Notes: generated by a model not told the origin, from the letters alone. Positions 1 to 9,521 are shown, counted from the stretch's first letter. The stretch is 64,000 nt of DNA from Thiotrichaceae bacterium UBA7357 (GCA_002470825.1 DKOR01000023.1:2155-66154), one strand, 5' to 3'. Numbers and translations are program-made.

Positions 1-1071
1 CAGAATATTGGCCGGCATACCTTCATCCAGATCAATGCTTTCATCGAGATAATCGCTAGGAATAAATTCTCTATGCCCTAATAGAGCACCGGAAGTATCA
101 AATAGGGTAAGTTGCACTCTCGGATATGGCTGACGAACAGACAATTCATTATTCATTGTGGCGTTCACTAACAACGTACCTTGATAGTCCGGATGCAAGC
201 GCACATCTCGATTCACTAATTTTATGGCCTGGGTATCTCGATGACGTAAAACTTTACAATCAAGCTCATTACAAACTTGCTTTATATAGGGTGTTATTTG
301 CGGATATTTTATCGAAACCAGATCACGATTAAACCAGGCTAACTGTAAGCTAATGGCTATGACTCCTACAAAACAGGCACTAGTCCAAAAAAGTGTCGGT
401 GCCCAACATCGTTGTGTCGACTCTTCTGAGAAGATTTCATCTGCATCAGGAAAATCGTAACGAGTTTCTCTAGCTTCTGACTCAGTCAGATTTAGCGTGT
501 TTTCTTTATAAACTCCATCTTTAATTTGTATTTTATTAACTTCAGTAGTGGTGTCGATACCGATCTCATGTATAGCCGTATCGAGCTCAAGCTGATTATT
601 GTCTTTATTATTTGAAATAATTAAATCTTGAGCAGATTGCGGTTCTTCATGCTGTTCCAGCTCTGAAATTATTACTTGGTCATCAACTGTATTTAATAAA
701 CGATTATCCGGAGGACTTGATTTTTCAGGATCATCATAATTTGAAATATCAAATTTGGTGTCTATTTTAGATGGTTGCTCACTATGATTCTCGCCAGATG
801 ATTTTAAAAAATCATTCTCTGACTCGTCGAATTCCGATTCATCATGCTTTGAGATATTTGATACTGGCTCTATGACTAATTCTTGCTCAAGCTTAGGTTC
901 GGCCTGAACAATCTTGCTTAGATTCTCATTAGATAGTGGTTCATCATGCAAATGATTTAGAGCATTAAACAGTGCATTACAAAAACCACAACGAACTTGT
1001 CCAGATGCAGCAGCAATATGTTCAGCATAAAGTCGAAACTGTTTTGTGCATTTTGGGCAAACTGTAAACAT
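1..1071 (-). CDS. Zinc-ribbon / DUF3426 membrane protein (partial, cut by left edge)
   Basis: The frame is open from an ATG at 1071 to the first base of the window, so the C-terminus is missing. The N-terminus has a small zinc ribbon of two CxxC pairs (C5/C8 and C28/C31), as in the MJ0042 finger family. A long acidic, low-complexity linker follows. There is then one hydrophobic segment at about residues 225-247 and the start of a DUF3426-type C-terminal domain. Its ATG overlaps the prmA stop by one base (TAATG), so the two are probably translationally coupled. In related genomes a gene of this type lies between prmA and dusB-fis. No biochemical function is known to me. The domain reading is strong; the role is unassigned. 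Confidence 0.8.
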   Translation of the reverse strand, partial: MFTVCPKCTKQFRLYAEHIAAASGQVRCGFCNALFNALNHLHDEPLSNENLSKIVQAEPKLEQELVIEPVSNISKHDESEFDESENDFLKSSGENHSEQPSKIDTKFDISNYDDPEKSSPPDNRLLNTVDDQVIISELEQHEEPQSAQDLIISNNKDNNQLELDTAIHEIGIDTTTEVNKIQIKDGVYKENTLNLTESEARETRYDFPDADEIFSEESTQRCWAPTLFWTSACFVGVIAISLQLAWFNRDLVSIKYPQITPYIKQVCNELDCKVLRHRDTQAIKLVNRDVRLHPDYQGTLLVNATMNNELSVRQPYPRVQLTLFDTSGALLGHREFIPSDYLDESIDLDEGMPANIL

Positions 1072-1985
1072 TACTTTTTAATACCGTGTAAGCGCGTCCA
1101 TTCTGAATCAAAGACAGGTTCATCCATATTAAAACTTGCGCTATACGTCTCCAAGCACTCTTTCGCTTGAACATGAAGTAACCCGGATAAAATGATATCC
1201 CCTTCAGTTCTAGTTAGTTTAGAAAATTTGCTAGCTAATTCTTTCAACGGGTTCATTAATATATTTGCAATCAAGATATCTGCAACCGGAAGAGTGCATT
1301 CATCAACATGCTCCACTACGATTATCTCAGTCAATCTATTTCTATCTATATTATCTTTCGCAGCTTGTAACGCCTCTTTATCTATATCAACAGCATACAC
1401 TTTCCTGGCACCCAGAAGCGCGGCAACCATCGCGAGAATTCCCGAACCACAGCCATAATCAATCACGACCTTATTTGATATGTCGTTTTCAGAAAACCAT
1501 TCGATACATAATGCAGTCGTCGGATGTGCACCGGTGCCAAAAGCTAAACCAGGATCAAGGATTAGGGTAGGAATATTATTCTCAGGTTGATCACACCAAC
1601 TTGGAGAAATACAAACCCGATTAGAAAAATACAAAGGTTGATGCTCTACTTTAAATTCGGTAACCCAATCTTTATCTTCCAACGACGTAATTTTATGTTG
1701 ATAGATATTTTCAGCGCCAATACGGTCACACAAACAAACAAGTATAATATCAAGATCTGAGTCGGGATGCAGAAGGGCGATCACTCGCGTCTTTTGCCAT
1801 AGTTTTTTGTTATTGTCTTTGCCCTGTTCTTCTTCCAAATTCTCGTCTTGGCCTTGAGTATCGAACAAAGGCTCATCACTAGACGCCGTTAAAGAAACAG
1901 ACACGGCTCCAAACTCACCTAGTAATTCCGAGAGTTCTTCAGCTTGAGTTTGATTGGTTTCAAATTCAAGTTGGAGCCAGTTCAT
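1071..1985 (-). CDS. prmA: Ribosomal protein L11 methyltransferase PrmA
   Basis: This cytoplasmic enzyme trimethylates ribosomal protein L11 using S-adenosylmethionine. The 304-residue length is normal for the family. An N-terminal substrate-recognition domain is followed by the signature LDPGLAFGTGAHPTT (about residues 143-157), the SAM loop DYGCGSG (176-182), an acidic VDID strand end and an IANILMNPL motif. The stretch at about residues 36-60 is unusually acidic and probably a surface loop. The start ATG overlaps the accC stop by one base and the stop overlaps the next gene, so it belongs to the accB-accC transcription unit. Confidence 0.95.
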   Translation of the reverse strand: MNWLQLEFETNQTQAEELSELLGEFGAVSVSLTASSDEPLFDTQGQDENLEEEQGKDNNKKLWQKTRVIALLHPDSDLDIILVCLCDRIGAENIYQHKITSLEDKDWVTEFKVEHQPLYFSNRVCISPSWCDQPENNIPTLILDPGLAFGTGAHPTTALCIEWFSENDISNKVVIDYGCGSGILAMVAALLGARKVYAVDIDKEALQAAKDNIDRNRLTEIIVVEHVDECTLPVADILIANILMNPLKELASKFSKLTRTEGDIILSGLLHVQAKECLETYSASFNMDEPVFDSEWTRLHGIKK

Positions 1986-3328
1986 TATTTAATTCCGAGT
2001 TTACTCTCCAGATAATGAATATCTGTACCACCTGCCATAAAAGCTGTGTCCTGAATCAGATCTTGATGTAAAGGAATATTGGTTTTGATACCATCGATAA
2101 CAATCTCTGACAAAGCCATTGATAATCTCGCTATTGCTAATTTCCTGTTTTCGGCGTGGGCAATTAATTTACCGATCATAGAATCATAATGAGGTGGAAC
2201 CTTATATCCCTGATAAACATGTGTATCTACGCGAATACCAAAACCGCCTGGTGCATGATAATGCTCGATGGTTCCAGGTGATGGCATGAAGTTTACTGGG
2301 TCTTCTGCATTAAGGCGACATTCAATAGCATGACCTCTAATCTTTATATCAGATTGCTTATAAGCCAACGTCTCACCACTAGCGATATGTAACTGCTCTT
2401 TAACAATATCAACACCTGTGATCATCTCCGTTACTGGATGCTCTACTTGAACTCGAGTATTCATTTCAATGAAATAAAACTCACCATCCTCATATAGAAA
2501 TTCAAAAGTACCTGCGCCACGATATGAAATCGTTTTGCATGCTTCAACACAACGCTCACCAATTCTTTCCCTAGTGGCTTTATCTATACCTGGTGCAGGA
2601 GCCTCTTCTATAACCTTCTGGTGACGTCTCTGCATTGAGCAATCACGTTCACCCAGATAAATAACATTTCCATGTTCATCAGCAAGAATCTGAATTTCAA
2701 TATGACGTGGATGCTCCAGAAATTTTTCCATATAAATCATGTCGTTACCGAATGTTGCAGCAGCCTCAGCACGAGTTAACGTTATTGATTTGATTAAACT
2801 CGCTTCGCTATGCACTACACGCATACCACGCCCTCCCCCGCCTCCCGCTGCCTTAATGATAACGGGGTAGCCAATTTCCTTGGCCGTTTGTTTTAATCTA
2901 GCCTGATCATCACTTAATGGACCATCAGAACCAGGCACGCATAAGATTCCTGCTTTTTTCATTGCCCTGATGGCTGAAACCTTATCGCCCATCAAACGAA
3001 TCGTCTCTGCCTTAGGTCCAATAAAAACAAAGCCGCTTTGCTCTACCCGCTCTGCAAAGTCTGCATTTTCAGAGAGAAATCCATAACCCGGATGTATTGC
3101 CACAGCATCCGTAACCTCGGCAGCACTTATTACGGCGGGAATATTTAAATAACTATCCTGTGAAGCCGCAGGTCCAATACAAACAGATTCATCCGAAAGA
3201 AAAACATGTTTTTGATCACGATCAGCCTCTGAATAGGCAGCGACGGTTTTAATACCTAGTTCTTTACATGCTCGGAGGATACGAAGGGCTATCTCACCAC
3301 GGTTTGCAATTACAACTTTTTCTAACAT
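1985..3328 (-). CDS. accC: Acetyl-CoA carboxylase, biotin carboxylase subunit
   Basis: AccC carboxylates the biotin on AccB using ATP and bicarbonate, the first step of fatty-acid synthesis. The 447-residue protein has the family architecture: an N-terminal fold starting IANRGEIALRI, the ATP-grasp glycine loop KAAGGGGGRGMRVV, the QRRHQKVIEEAP segment and the catalytic EMNTRVQVEHPVTE motif. It lies 61 bases downstream of accB on the same strand and is coupled to prmA by a one-base overlap. Nothing in the sequence looks damaged. Confidence 0.97.
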   Translation of the reverse strand: MLEKVVIANRGEIALRILRACKELGIKTVAAYSEADRDQKHVFLSDESVCIGPAASQDSYLNIPAVISAAEVTDAVAIHPGYGFLSENADFAERVEQSGFVFIGPKAETIRLMGDKVSAIRAMKKAGILCVPGSDGPLSDDQARLKQTAKEIGYPVIIKAAGGGGGRGMRVVHSEASLIKSITLTRAEAAATFGNDMIYMEKFLEHPRHIEIQILADEHGNVIYLGERDCSMQRRHQKVIEEAPAPGIDKATRERIGERCVEACKTISYRGAGTFEFLYEDGEFYFIEMNTRVQVEHPVTEMITGVDIVKEQLHIASGETLAYKQSDIKIRGHAIECRLNAEDPVNFMPSPGTIEHYHAPGGFGIRVDTHVYQGYKVPPHYDSMIGKLIAHAENRKLAIARLSMALSEIVIDGIKTNIPLHQDLIQDTAFMAGGTDIHYLESKLGIK

Positions 3329-3362
3329 GAATAAAAATGCTCTATAAATTTTTTTATGGGAA

Positions 3363-3377
3363 ACGTTTATTAAACGT
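3363..3377. repeat. Small perfect palindrome between accB and accC
   Basis: The bases ACGTTTA, one central T and TAAACGT form a perfect 7-bp inverted repeat in the 61-base accB-accC gap. It could be a weak mRNA processing or stability element or an operator half-site pair. It is short and AT-rich, so chance is possible. Confidence 0.3.
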
Positions 3378-3389
3378 GCGCTTATAAAC

Positions 3390-3869
3390 TTAAGAAGGTT
3401 CTATAATAAATAGTTGCTGTCCATATTCTACGGCCGCACCATTTTCAACCAATATTCTGACTAATTTACCAGTCATATCAGACTCGATTTGGTTCATAAT
3501 TTTCATCGCTTCTATAATGCAGAGAATCTCCCCCGTTTTGACATTTTGTCCTCTAGTAACGTACTCCGGCTCGTCAGGCGTTGGAGAAGAGTAAAAAATA
3601 CCTACCATTGGAGAAGTCACAACATGACCTAGGTCAGAATAATCTTCACTTTGTGTGACTTCATCAGCAGTTAAATGCGACTTTATTGATTCACCCGCTT
3701 TTAAATCAGCTACTGCAGGAAGCTGCGGTACGTTAGCTATTATTTGTGCTGGGGCTGTTGTTGATCCACGACTTATACGCACAGATTCTTCGCCTTCATG
3801 GATTTCTATTTCTGCTATGTCAGATTCTTCAAGTAATTCGATTAATTTTTTTACTTTCCTGATATCCAT
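3390..3869 (-). CDS. accB: Biotin carboxyl carrier protein of acetyl-CoA carboxylase
   Basis: AccB carries carboxybiotin between biotin carboxylase and carboxyltransferase. The 159-residue protein has the N-terminal helical region (IRKVKKLIELLEES), a Pro/Ala-containing linker at about residues 36-80 and a C-terminal biotinyl domain with EAMKIMNQ, where K123 is the predicted biotinylated lysine. It begins nine bases after aroQ ends and precedes accC. The biotin operon elsewhere in this window supplies the cofactor, and BirA, not seen here, would attach it. Confidence 0.96.
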   Translation of the reverse strand: MDIRKVKKLIELLEESDIAEIEIHEGEESVRISRGSTTAPAQIIANVPQLPAVADLKAGESIKSHLTADEVTQSEDYSDLGHVVTSPMVGIFYSSPTPDEPEYVTRGQNVKTGEILCIIEAMKIMNQIESDMTGKLVRILVENGAAVEYGQQLFIIEPS

Positions 3870-3878
3870 TTTAAATTT

Positions 3879-4325
3879 CTATTTTATTTGTTGTTGTAAG
3901 TGATGCTCTGCACCTAACAAAGCAAGTTCATAACCGTACGCACCAAGACCACTAATAACGGCTACAGCAATATCTGATAAGAATGAATGTTTTCTAAATT
4001 CTTCTCGAGAAAACACATTCGAAAGATGAATTTCGATAAAAGGTACTTGTGTACCTAGCATAGAATCACGGATAGCAATACTAGTATGCGTGAATGCACC
4101 GGGATTGATTAGAATAAAATTAACGCCTGACTTTTTAGCCATATGAACTTGGTCAACCAAATCATGCTCTGCATTACTTTGAAATGTTGTCAGTTCATGA
4201 CCCATCCGCTCAGCTAAATCAACAAGGCTCGCATCAATCTCGGCTAACGTTACCGTGCCATATATCTCGGGCTCACGCTCTCCTAGAAGATTGAGGTTTG
4301 GACCATTTAATACAAGAAACTTCAA
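3879..4325 (-). CDS. aroQ: Type II 3-dehydroquinate dehydratase
   Basis: This shikimate-pathway enzyme converts 3-dehydroquinate to 3-dehydroshikimate. The 148-residue length fits the dodecameric type II family. Visible motifs are LNGPNLNLLGEREPEIYG, with R17 and Y22 in the flexible active-site lid, NPGAFTHTSIAIRD, and EIHLSNVFSREEFRKHS with the catalytic histidine. The start is a TTG at 4325; it is supported by an AGGAG Shine-Dalgarno sequence seven bases upstream and because the conserved MKFLVLNGPN begins there. AroQ directly upstream of accBC is a common proteobacterial arrangement. A TATAAAAT-like -10 lies upstream on the minus strand. Confidence 0.95.
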   Translation of the reverse strand: MKFLVLNGPNLNLLGEREPEIYGTVTLAEIDASLVDLAERMGHELTTFQSNAEHDLVDQVHMAKKSGVNFILINPGAFTHTSIAIRDSMLGTQVPFIEIHLSNVFSREEFRKHSFLSDIAVAVISGLGAYGYELALLGAEHHLQQQIK

Positions 4326-4427
4326 AACATTCTCCTAAACAGTGCGTTTTAACGATTTTAGACACTTTTTACGAATGTTAACAGTATTTTATAGGAAATA
4401 CGATGCCGTTATTAATCGTCTTTGCGT

Positions 4428-4994
4428 TTAAAGGAGGGTTTTTATGACCGATTCTGCATCAACTTTTGACAAGGGTCCGCGCCGGGTAAAGATAATTTCA
4501 CCACTAGTATCAATGATAACAGTATATGGCAGAGCACCAATATCATTACCTAACCGTTTTGCAGCTTGGACCACTTTATCTCCACCGACTAGGGAGGGAT
4601 AATTAACTTTAAACTCTTCCAAAAAGCCACGCACTTCCTCAGCCTCTTGTAATGCAATCCCTATAAACTGTAACCCTTTACTTCCGTATAGCTGTTGTAA
4701 TTCGACAAAGGCAGGAATTTCTTCACGGCATGGCGCGCACCAAGTAGCCCAAAAGTTTAAAACGATTACTTTGTTTTGCCACTCAGACAAACTACGTAGC
4801 TCACCATTCGAATCAGATAAACTGAAGTCTTCAACTATTGTACCAATGACACTTCCCGGAGCAGTCGGATTGTGTATCGCTTTCACCACCTCTGATTTCT
4901 TACCCCCCTTCAGATATTGATTTAAATAGTAACCACCAAGCGCCGACAGATGTGCGACAACGAGTACCGCAAAGATTTGTTGCCATTGCTTCAC
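4428..4994 (-). CDS. TlpA/ResA-like membrane-anchored thiol:disulfide oxidoreductase
   Basis: A 188-residue thioredoxin-fold protein with an uncleaved N-terminal membrane anchor (about residues 7-26) and a periplasmic redox domain. The active site is WCAPC (C86 and C89) within FWATWCAPCREEIP, and a cis-proline region (ALPYTVI) follows, as in TlpA, ResA and CcmG. It starts with GTG and overlaps the dsbD stop by four bases (GTGA). DsbD is therefore its likely electron donor. The substrate could be apocytochrome c, copper-site cysteines or oxidised periplasmic proteins; the sequence alone does not decide. Confidence 0.88.
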   Translation of the reverse strand: MKQWQQIFAVLVVAHLSALGGYYLNQYLKGGKKSEVVKAIHNPTAPGSVIGTIVEDFSLSDSNGELRSLSEWQNKVIVLNFWATWCAPCREEIPAFVELQQLYGSKGLQFIGIALQEAEEVRGFLEEFKVNYPSLVGGDKVVQAAKRLGNDIGALPYTVIIDTSGEIIFTRRGPLSKVDAESVIKTLL

Positions 4995-6820
4995 AGAGAC
5001 ATTGCTTCGGTAAGATGTTTTAAGAATGGTTTGGCCTTAACAAAACCAACCAGACGATGAGATTTTATCTCTACACTGTTTGTATTGAAAAATAGAATTG
5101 CAGGCGGACCAAAAAGATCAAACTGTTTTAGAAATGCTTTATCAAGATCGTTGTTTTTAGTGACATCCACTTTCAACAAAGTGAACTGTTTTAACCCTTC
5201 ATGCACAGAAGGATCACTAAAGGTATAGGTTTCCATTTCATCACATACGACACACCAGTCTGCATAGAAATCTAACATGACAGGTTTGCCATCACGCCTT
5301 GCTTGTTGTAATTCCGTGTCGAGTTCCTCAAGACTGAGTATATAACTAAAGGGCAATGTTTCTGTGGTTACTTGATTGAACTGTTGAGTAAAAGGTTTTA
5401 AGACGGTTCCACCACCATTTGCAGCTGCGACTATTAAGATAATACCATAAACCAACATGACTAAACCTAACCCTTTCCATAAGCGCTGCCAATGCGTTGT
5501 TACTGACTCAATACGATCAAGTGCGCCGATAAAAATTGCTGTTGTTATAAATAACGCGGCCCAAAGAATTAGTACGATTGATTCCGCTAATACTCTTTCC
5601 AGAAACCATATCGCAACGCCCAACATAACAACGCCAAAGAGCCGCTTGATTGATTCCATCCAGACGCCGGCGCGAGGCAACAACTCGCCAGAAGTAGCGC
5701 CAATGATCAGTAACGGCACTCCAAAACCGAGTCCCATTGCAAACAAGGCAAATCCACCTAATAACGCATCACCTGTTTGGCTAATGTAGATCAAAGCACC
5801 TGCTAATGGTGGTGCAACACATGGTCCTACAATGATAGCCGATAAGACGCCCATGACAGCAGCACCTTTTAAAGTTCCACGATTGTCTTCACGAGACCTA
5901 GGCGATAATTTACTTTGCAAATTTGAGGGTAATTGTAATTCATAAAAGCCAAACATAGACAGCGCAAGAAAAACAAATATAGCGCTAAACAAACTTAACA
6001 CCCAAACATTTTGCGAAGCAGCTTGCAGGTTAAGGCTAAATAAACCCGCGATTATACCGAGCACGGCATAGGTTGATGCCATGGCAATGACGTAACTTAA
6101 TGAAAGTGTAACGCCCCTTGTTCGAGTTATTCGACTTCCCTCTCCGACAATAATGCCTGACAGAATAGGTATCATTGGGAAAACACATGGTGTCAACGAA
6201 AGTAATAATCCAAAGCCGAAAAAAGAAATAATATTAAATAACAGATTTTTATCTTTTAATTTTTGTGTGATTGAATCTTGTTCTGAGAGAAGTGGCTCAT
6301 TACTTGAATTATCTCTACCTGCTTTTAAGTCAAATGAAGTGGGCAAAGTAATAGATAATATTTTTTTAATCGGTGGATAACAAACAGAATCTTCTTTGCA
6401 GCCTTGATAAGTAATATTCAGATTAAAATCTTGTAGATTTACATCACTAAAAGCTATAGGCCCTGATGCGCTGTTCTGATCGTAGTAAACTTCGACCTGA
6501 CCAAACGCGGGATCTTCTTTTACTTTCCCAGTTGGAAAAATAAGGTTGCTAAAGCTTATTGCCGGATTATCAGTCGCTGCCGAGAATTTATTCTTATAAA
6601 GATAGTAGCCTGGTTTAATATCCCAGTTTAAGTGTAATTGCCGATCAGCTAGAACTTCAGCGCTAACAAGAAACGCTATCTCCGGATCTAGGATCTCATC
6701 AGAAGAGACTGTTTCTTGAAATGAAAATAGATCTCTTAATTTATTCGTTATCTCAATCGCATTAACTGATAGTGAAAATAGAATAAAAACAAATAATAAG
6801 GCATTACGACTTAAAATCAT
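4991..6820 (-). CDS. dsbD: Thiol:disulfide interchange protein DsbD
   Basis: DsbD carries electrons from cytoplasmic thioredoxin across the inner membrane to periplasmic disulfide reductases. The 609-residue protein has a signal peptide (about residues 1-21), an N-terminal alpha domain with the C141/C147 pair (GCKEDSVCYPP), a central multi-spanning beta domain with PCVFPMIPI and GPCVAPPLAGA, each holding a redox cysteine, and a C-terminal thioredoxin-like gamma domain with ADWCVVC. All three cysteine pairs are intact. It overlaps cutA upstream (ATGA) and the TlpA-like gene downstream (GTGA). Confidence 0.96.
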   Translation of the reverse strand: MILSRNALLFVFILFSLSVNAIEITNKLRDLFSFQETVSSDEILDPEIAFLVSAEVLADRQLHLNWDIKPGYYLYKNKFSAATDNPAISFSNLIFPTGKVKEDPAFGQVEVYYDQNSASGPIAFSDVNLQDFNLNITYQGCKEDSVCYPPIKKILSITLPTSFDLKAGRDNSSNEPLLSEQDSITQKLKDKNLLFNIISFFGFGLLLSLTPCVFPMIPILSGIIVGEGSRITRTRGVTLSLSYVIAMASTYAVLGIIAGLFSLNLQAASQNVWVLSLFSAIFVFLALSMFGFYELQLPSNLQSKLSPRSREDNRGTLKGAAVMGVLSAIIVGPCVAPPLAGALIYISQTGDALLGGFALFAMGLGFGVPLLIIGATSGELLPRAGVWMESIKRLFGVVMLGVAIWFLERVLAESIVLILWAALFITTAIFIGALDRIESVTTHWQRLWKGLGLVMLVYGIILIVAAANGGGTVLKPFTQQFNQVTTETLPFSYILSLEELDTELQQARRDGKPVMLDFYADWCVVCDEMETYTFSDPSVHEGLKQFTLLKVDVTKNNDLDKAFLKQFDLFGPPAILFFNTNSVEIKSHRLVGFVKAKPFLKHLTEAMSL

Positions 6821-7149
6821 GATTCCCCTATATTTGTGTTAATCCAGTTCAAGTACTCAGCAGAGCCTGTGAGAATAGGGACAACGATAATTTCCGGAAG
6901 TTCGTATGGGTGTAGTTTTTTGAGCCGTTTTTCAAGCGGCGCGTATTTATTACTCGTTGTCTTTATGACGAGCATGAGTTCATTCGCCTTGTCCACTTCA
7001 CCCAACCATAAAAAAAATGACTCTAAACCAGGTATAATATTTACGCAGACAGCTAGTTGCTTCTCAACCAGATCATGGGCGATTTTCTTCGCTGAGATTG
7101 AGTCAGGGCAGGTGCTGAATACTAATAGATATTCTGCCTTTTTAGTCAT
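6817..7149 (-). CDS. cutA: Divalent-cation tolerance protein CutA
   Basis: A small 110-residue CutA1-family protein. Family members form very stable trimers and bind copper in vitro. The sequence shows the ferredoxin-like fold motifs: the opening CPDSISAKKIAHDLVEKQLA, then CVNIIPGLESFFLWLGEV, and YELPEIIVVPI near the end. It is the first gene of the cutA-dsbD-tlpA run, overlapping dsbD by four bases. The same dsbD-cutA neighbourhood is found in enterobacteria. The cellular role of CutA is not well defined. Confidence 0.93.
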   Translation of the reverse strand: MTKKAEYLLVFSTCPDSISAKKIAHDLVEKQLAVCVNIIPGLESFFLWLGEVDKANELMLVIKTTSNKYAPLEKRLKKLHPYELPEIIVVPILTGSAEYLNWINTNIGES

Positions 7150-7243
7150 AATATTACGTAATAAGGATCAATTTTATTCTTGAATAATTAGTATTCTGCC
7201 CATACATCAATAATAATGCCAGACTAGTTATAAAAATTAAGCG

Positions 7244-7693
7244 TTGGGGTTTCATCTTTTGTTTAAAATATTATTTTGCATGTTCTTGGCCATTCCACTA
7301 ATCGAGATCGCAATATTAATTGAGATTGGTAAAGTTGTCGGCGCTACTTATACCATCATGCTCGTTATCGGTACCGCGGCCCTTGGTGCTGCACTATTAC
7401 GCCAACAAGGGCTATCAACGATTAAGAAGGTTCAGAGGAACATGAATCAGGGAAGCCTACCAGCTATTGAACTTATTGAAGGTTTAATGTTGCTTGTTGC
7501 TGGTGCTTTACTCTTAACACCAGGCTTTTTTACAGACATATTCGGTTTTTTAGCCTTAATGCCATCACTACGTCGCCGGATCGTCCAAACATTCCTTGCA
7601 AACTTCATTCAGTCTCAAATTAATGTCCGTCAGAAAAATACAGGTGACAGCAACATAATCGAAGGCGAACATTGGGAGTCCGATACAAAGTAA
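7244..7693 (+). CDS. fxsA: FxsA family inner-membrane protein
   Basis: A 149-residue cytoplasmic membrane protein of the FxsA family; in E. coli FxsA affects phage T7 exclusion by F plasmids and its normal role is unclear. Hydrophobic segments lie near the N-terminus (IPLIEIAILIEIG), around YTIMLVIGTAALGAALL and around LLVAGALLLTPGFFTDIFG, the last being a family hallmark. The start is uncertain: TTG at 7244, TTG at 7259 and ATG at 7280 are in frame, and family alignment favours one of the two later ones. It is divergent from cutA across about 95 bases. Confidence 0.88.
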   Translation: MGFHLLFKILFCMFLAIPLIEIAILIEIGKVVGATYTIMLVIGTAALGAALLRQQGLSTIKKVQRNMNQGSLPAIELIEGLMLLVAGALLLTPGFFTDIFGFLALMPSLRRRIVQTFLANFIQSQINVRQKNTGDSNIIEGEHWESDTK

Positions 7694-7754
7694 AGCATAA
7701 CGCGAACACTAATGAACAATCAAATACATCTTACTTTTTAATGGACACTCATAA

Positions 7755-8543
7755 TCAGAAAGCTTTTTCTTTTTTTATGACTTCATATGCTTTTCTAATC
7801 TCATGTGTACGATCTGCTGCAACTTTGATCATTTCTTCTGGCAAACCTTTCGCTACTAGTTTGTCAGGGTGATGTTGGCTCAATAAACGACGATATGCTT
7901 TTTTAATCTCGCTGTTACTCGCAGATTCTTTTACATCAAGTACTGCAAACGCTTGTTTTAATGAAGGCGAATCATCATTACGCCCCGCGTTTGATGAACC
8001 ATCCCCCATACCGCCGATCATTGTGCAAAGGTGGTTGAACTCGTGTTCTGGGATATTTAGTAATTCGCATATATTTAATAGAACCTTACGCTCGGCAGGA
8101 TCCATAACGTAATCGGCATAAGCGGCCATGATCTGAATTTCAATAAACATGCGTAACAAGTTAGGCCGAAAACCGACCTCTTGCTTAAACTGTTTAATGA
8201 CATCATTCAATGGGAATGAGTCCTTCTTACCCTCGTTAAACAGGTCAATAGCAGCTTTTCTTTGTTTTGCCGTCAAATCCATTTGCTGCATGACTTGCTT
8301 GGCTAAAGCGATCTCATCGTCGGTTACTTGCCCATCTACTTTACAGACATGCCCCATTACTGAGAATGTTGCTGCATAGAACATCGTTTGTGTACGTTCT
8401 TGCCGACCAAAGCTAGTTTGATTGTCAGACTGAGACATTCCTCTATCAAAATTGTGTCCCATTGCAGCACCTAAAACAGCACCTATAGGCCCACCTATCA
8501 CCATGCCAAAGGCACCACCCAGTATTTTTCCCCACCAATTCAT
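7755..8543 (-). CDS. djlA: DjlA-like membrane-anchored J-domain co-chaperone
   Basis: A 262-residue protein with a glycine-rich N-terminal membrane segment (about residues 4-28), a central TerB-like all-helical domain (about 50-170) and a C-terminal J domain containing the HPD tripeptide (QHHPDKL) that stimulates DnaK ATPase. This domain order is that of DjlA, which signals to DnaK from the inner membrane. The N-terminal anchor is complete. It is convergent with fxsA. Its specific client in this organism is unknown. Confidence 0.9.
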   Translation of the reverse strand: MNWWGKILGGAFGMVIGGPIGAVLGAAMGHNFDRGMSQSDNQTSFGRQERTQTMFYAATFSVMGHVCKVDGQVTDDEIALAKQVMQQMDLTAKQRKAAIDLFNEGKKDSFPLNDVIKQFKQEVGFRPNLLRMFIEIQIMAAYADYVMDPAERKVLLNICELLNIPEHEFNHLCTMIGGMGDGSSNAGRNDDSPSLKQAFAVLDVKESASNSEIKKAYRRLLSQHHPDKLVAKGLPEEMIKVAADRTHEIRKAYEVIKKEKAF

Positions 8544-8638
8544 ATGCTCAGTTTCACCAAATTATAATAAAAGTAATATATGTTAACCCGATTCACCACT
8601 ATTAGTTATAATTCCATTTTCTATAGCTCACTACCATA

Positions 8639-9484
8639 ATGGCAATCAACATGGTTACAAATAATAATAAAAAGAAAAGAAGGCCAAGCTCTTCTAAAAC
8701 AATGGCAGACTTAGCAGACAAATATATTTGTTACGAAGAATCTGTTCAATGTGTTGAATCGGAGATAGATTTTGTTGACACAACGTTTATTAAATTGCGA
8801 AAGCGTATGGCAAAGACGTTAAGAGAAGATTTTTGTGGCACAATGAATACATCCTGTGAGTGGATTAATCGACGTGAAACAAATACCTCTATCTGCGTTG
8901 ATTTAGATGAAAATGTCCTGCAATGGGGCAAAGATAACAGGCTTATCAAGCTTACCGCAGAGCAGAAGGAACGTATTACGGTTGTTAATGACAATGTCAT
9001 GACGATCACAACCGAACCTGTAGACATTGTGTTAGCCATGAATTTTAGTTATTGGTTATTGAAAGAACGAAAGCTTACTATCGAATACTTTAAACGGATT
9101 TATAAAACTTTAACAGATGATGGAATATTCTTCTTGGATGCTTATGGTGGTTATGAAGCATTTCAGGAATTGAAAGAAAAGACCAAAAATAATCATTGCA
9201 CATATATATGGGATCAGCATAAGTACACTCCTGTAACGGGTATAGCAAAGAATTATATTCATTTTAAATTTAAAGATGGCTCTCGAATGATGAAGGCTTT
9301 TACTTATGAGTGGCGTGTTTGGACGTTACCAGAATTAACCGAGATGTTATTTGAGGCAGGCTTTAAACCAACTGTTTATTGGGAACAAGCTGATGAGGAT
9401 GGTGAAGGAAATGGTGTGTTTATCCCTGAAACAGAAGGCGAGGCTGATGCGGGTTGGATAGCTTATCTGGTAGCTGAAAAATAA
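8639..9484 (+). CDS. Class I SAM-dependent methyltransferase, substrate unknown
   Basis: A 281-residue protein with a lysine-rich N-terminal tail (residues 8-20), then motif LREDFCGT, which takes the place of the usual glycine-rich SAM loop in a recognisable bacterial methyltransferase subfamily. An acidic strand end (ICVDLDENVL), a motif IV-like DIVLAMNFSYWLL and a late motif DGIFFLDAYGGYEA follow. It stands alone between djlA and sixA. I do not know its substrate. The start at 8639 is not firm; the ATG five codons later is also possible. Confidence 0.8.
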   Translation: MAINMVTNNNKKKRRPSSSKTMADLADKYICYEESVQCVESEIDFVDTTFIKLRKRMAKTLREDFCGTMNTSCEWINRRETNTSICVDLDENVLQWGKDNRLIKLTAEQKERITVVNDNVMTITTEPVDIVLAMNFSYWLLKERKLTIEYFKRIYKTLTDDGIFFLDAYGGYEAFQELKEKTKNNHCTYIWDQHKYTPVTGIAKNYIHFKFKDGSRMMKAFTYEWRVWTLPELTEMLFEAGFKPTVYWEQADEDGEGNGVFIPETEGEADAGWIAYLVAEK

Positions 9485-9521
9485 AAAGTATACGCCTGCA
9501 TATGTTTAGCAAATCGACGTG

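Noticed and set aside
4443..4586. Plus-strand ORF with an excellent AAAGGAGGG ribosome binding site, antisense to the TlpA-like gene
   Set aside because: About 47 codons of no recognisable protein, fully inside a well-supported gene on the other strand; the purine run comes from its last codons.
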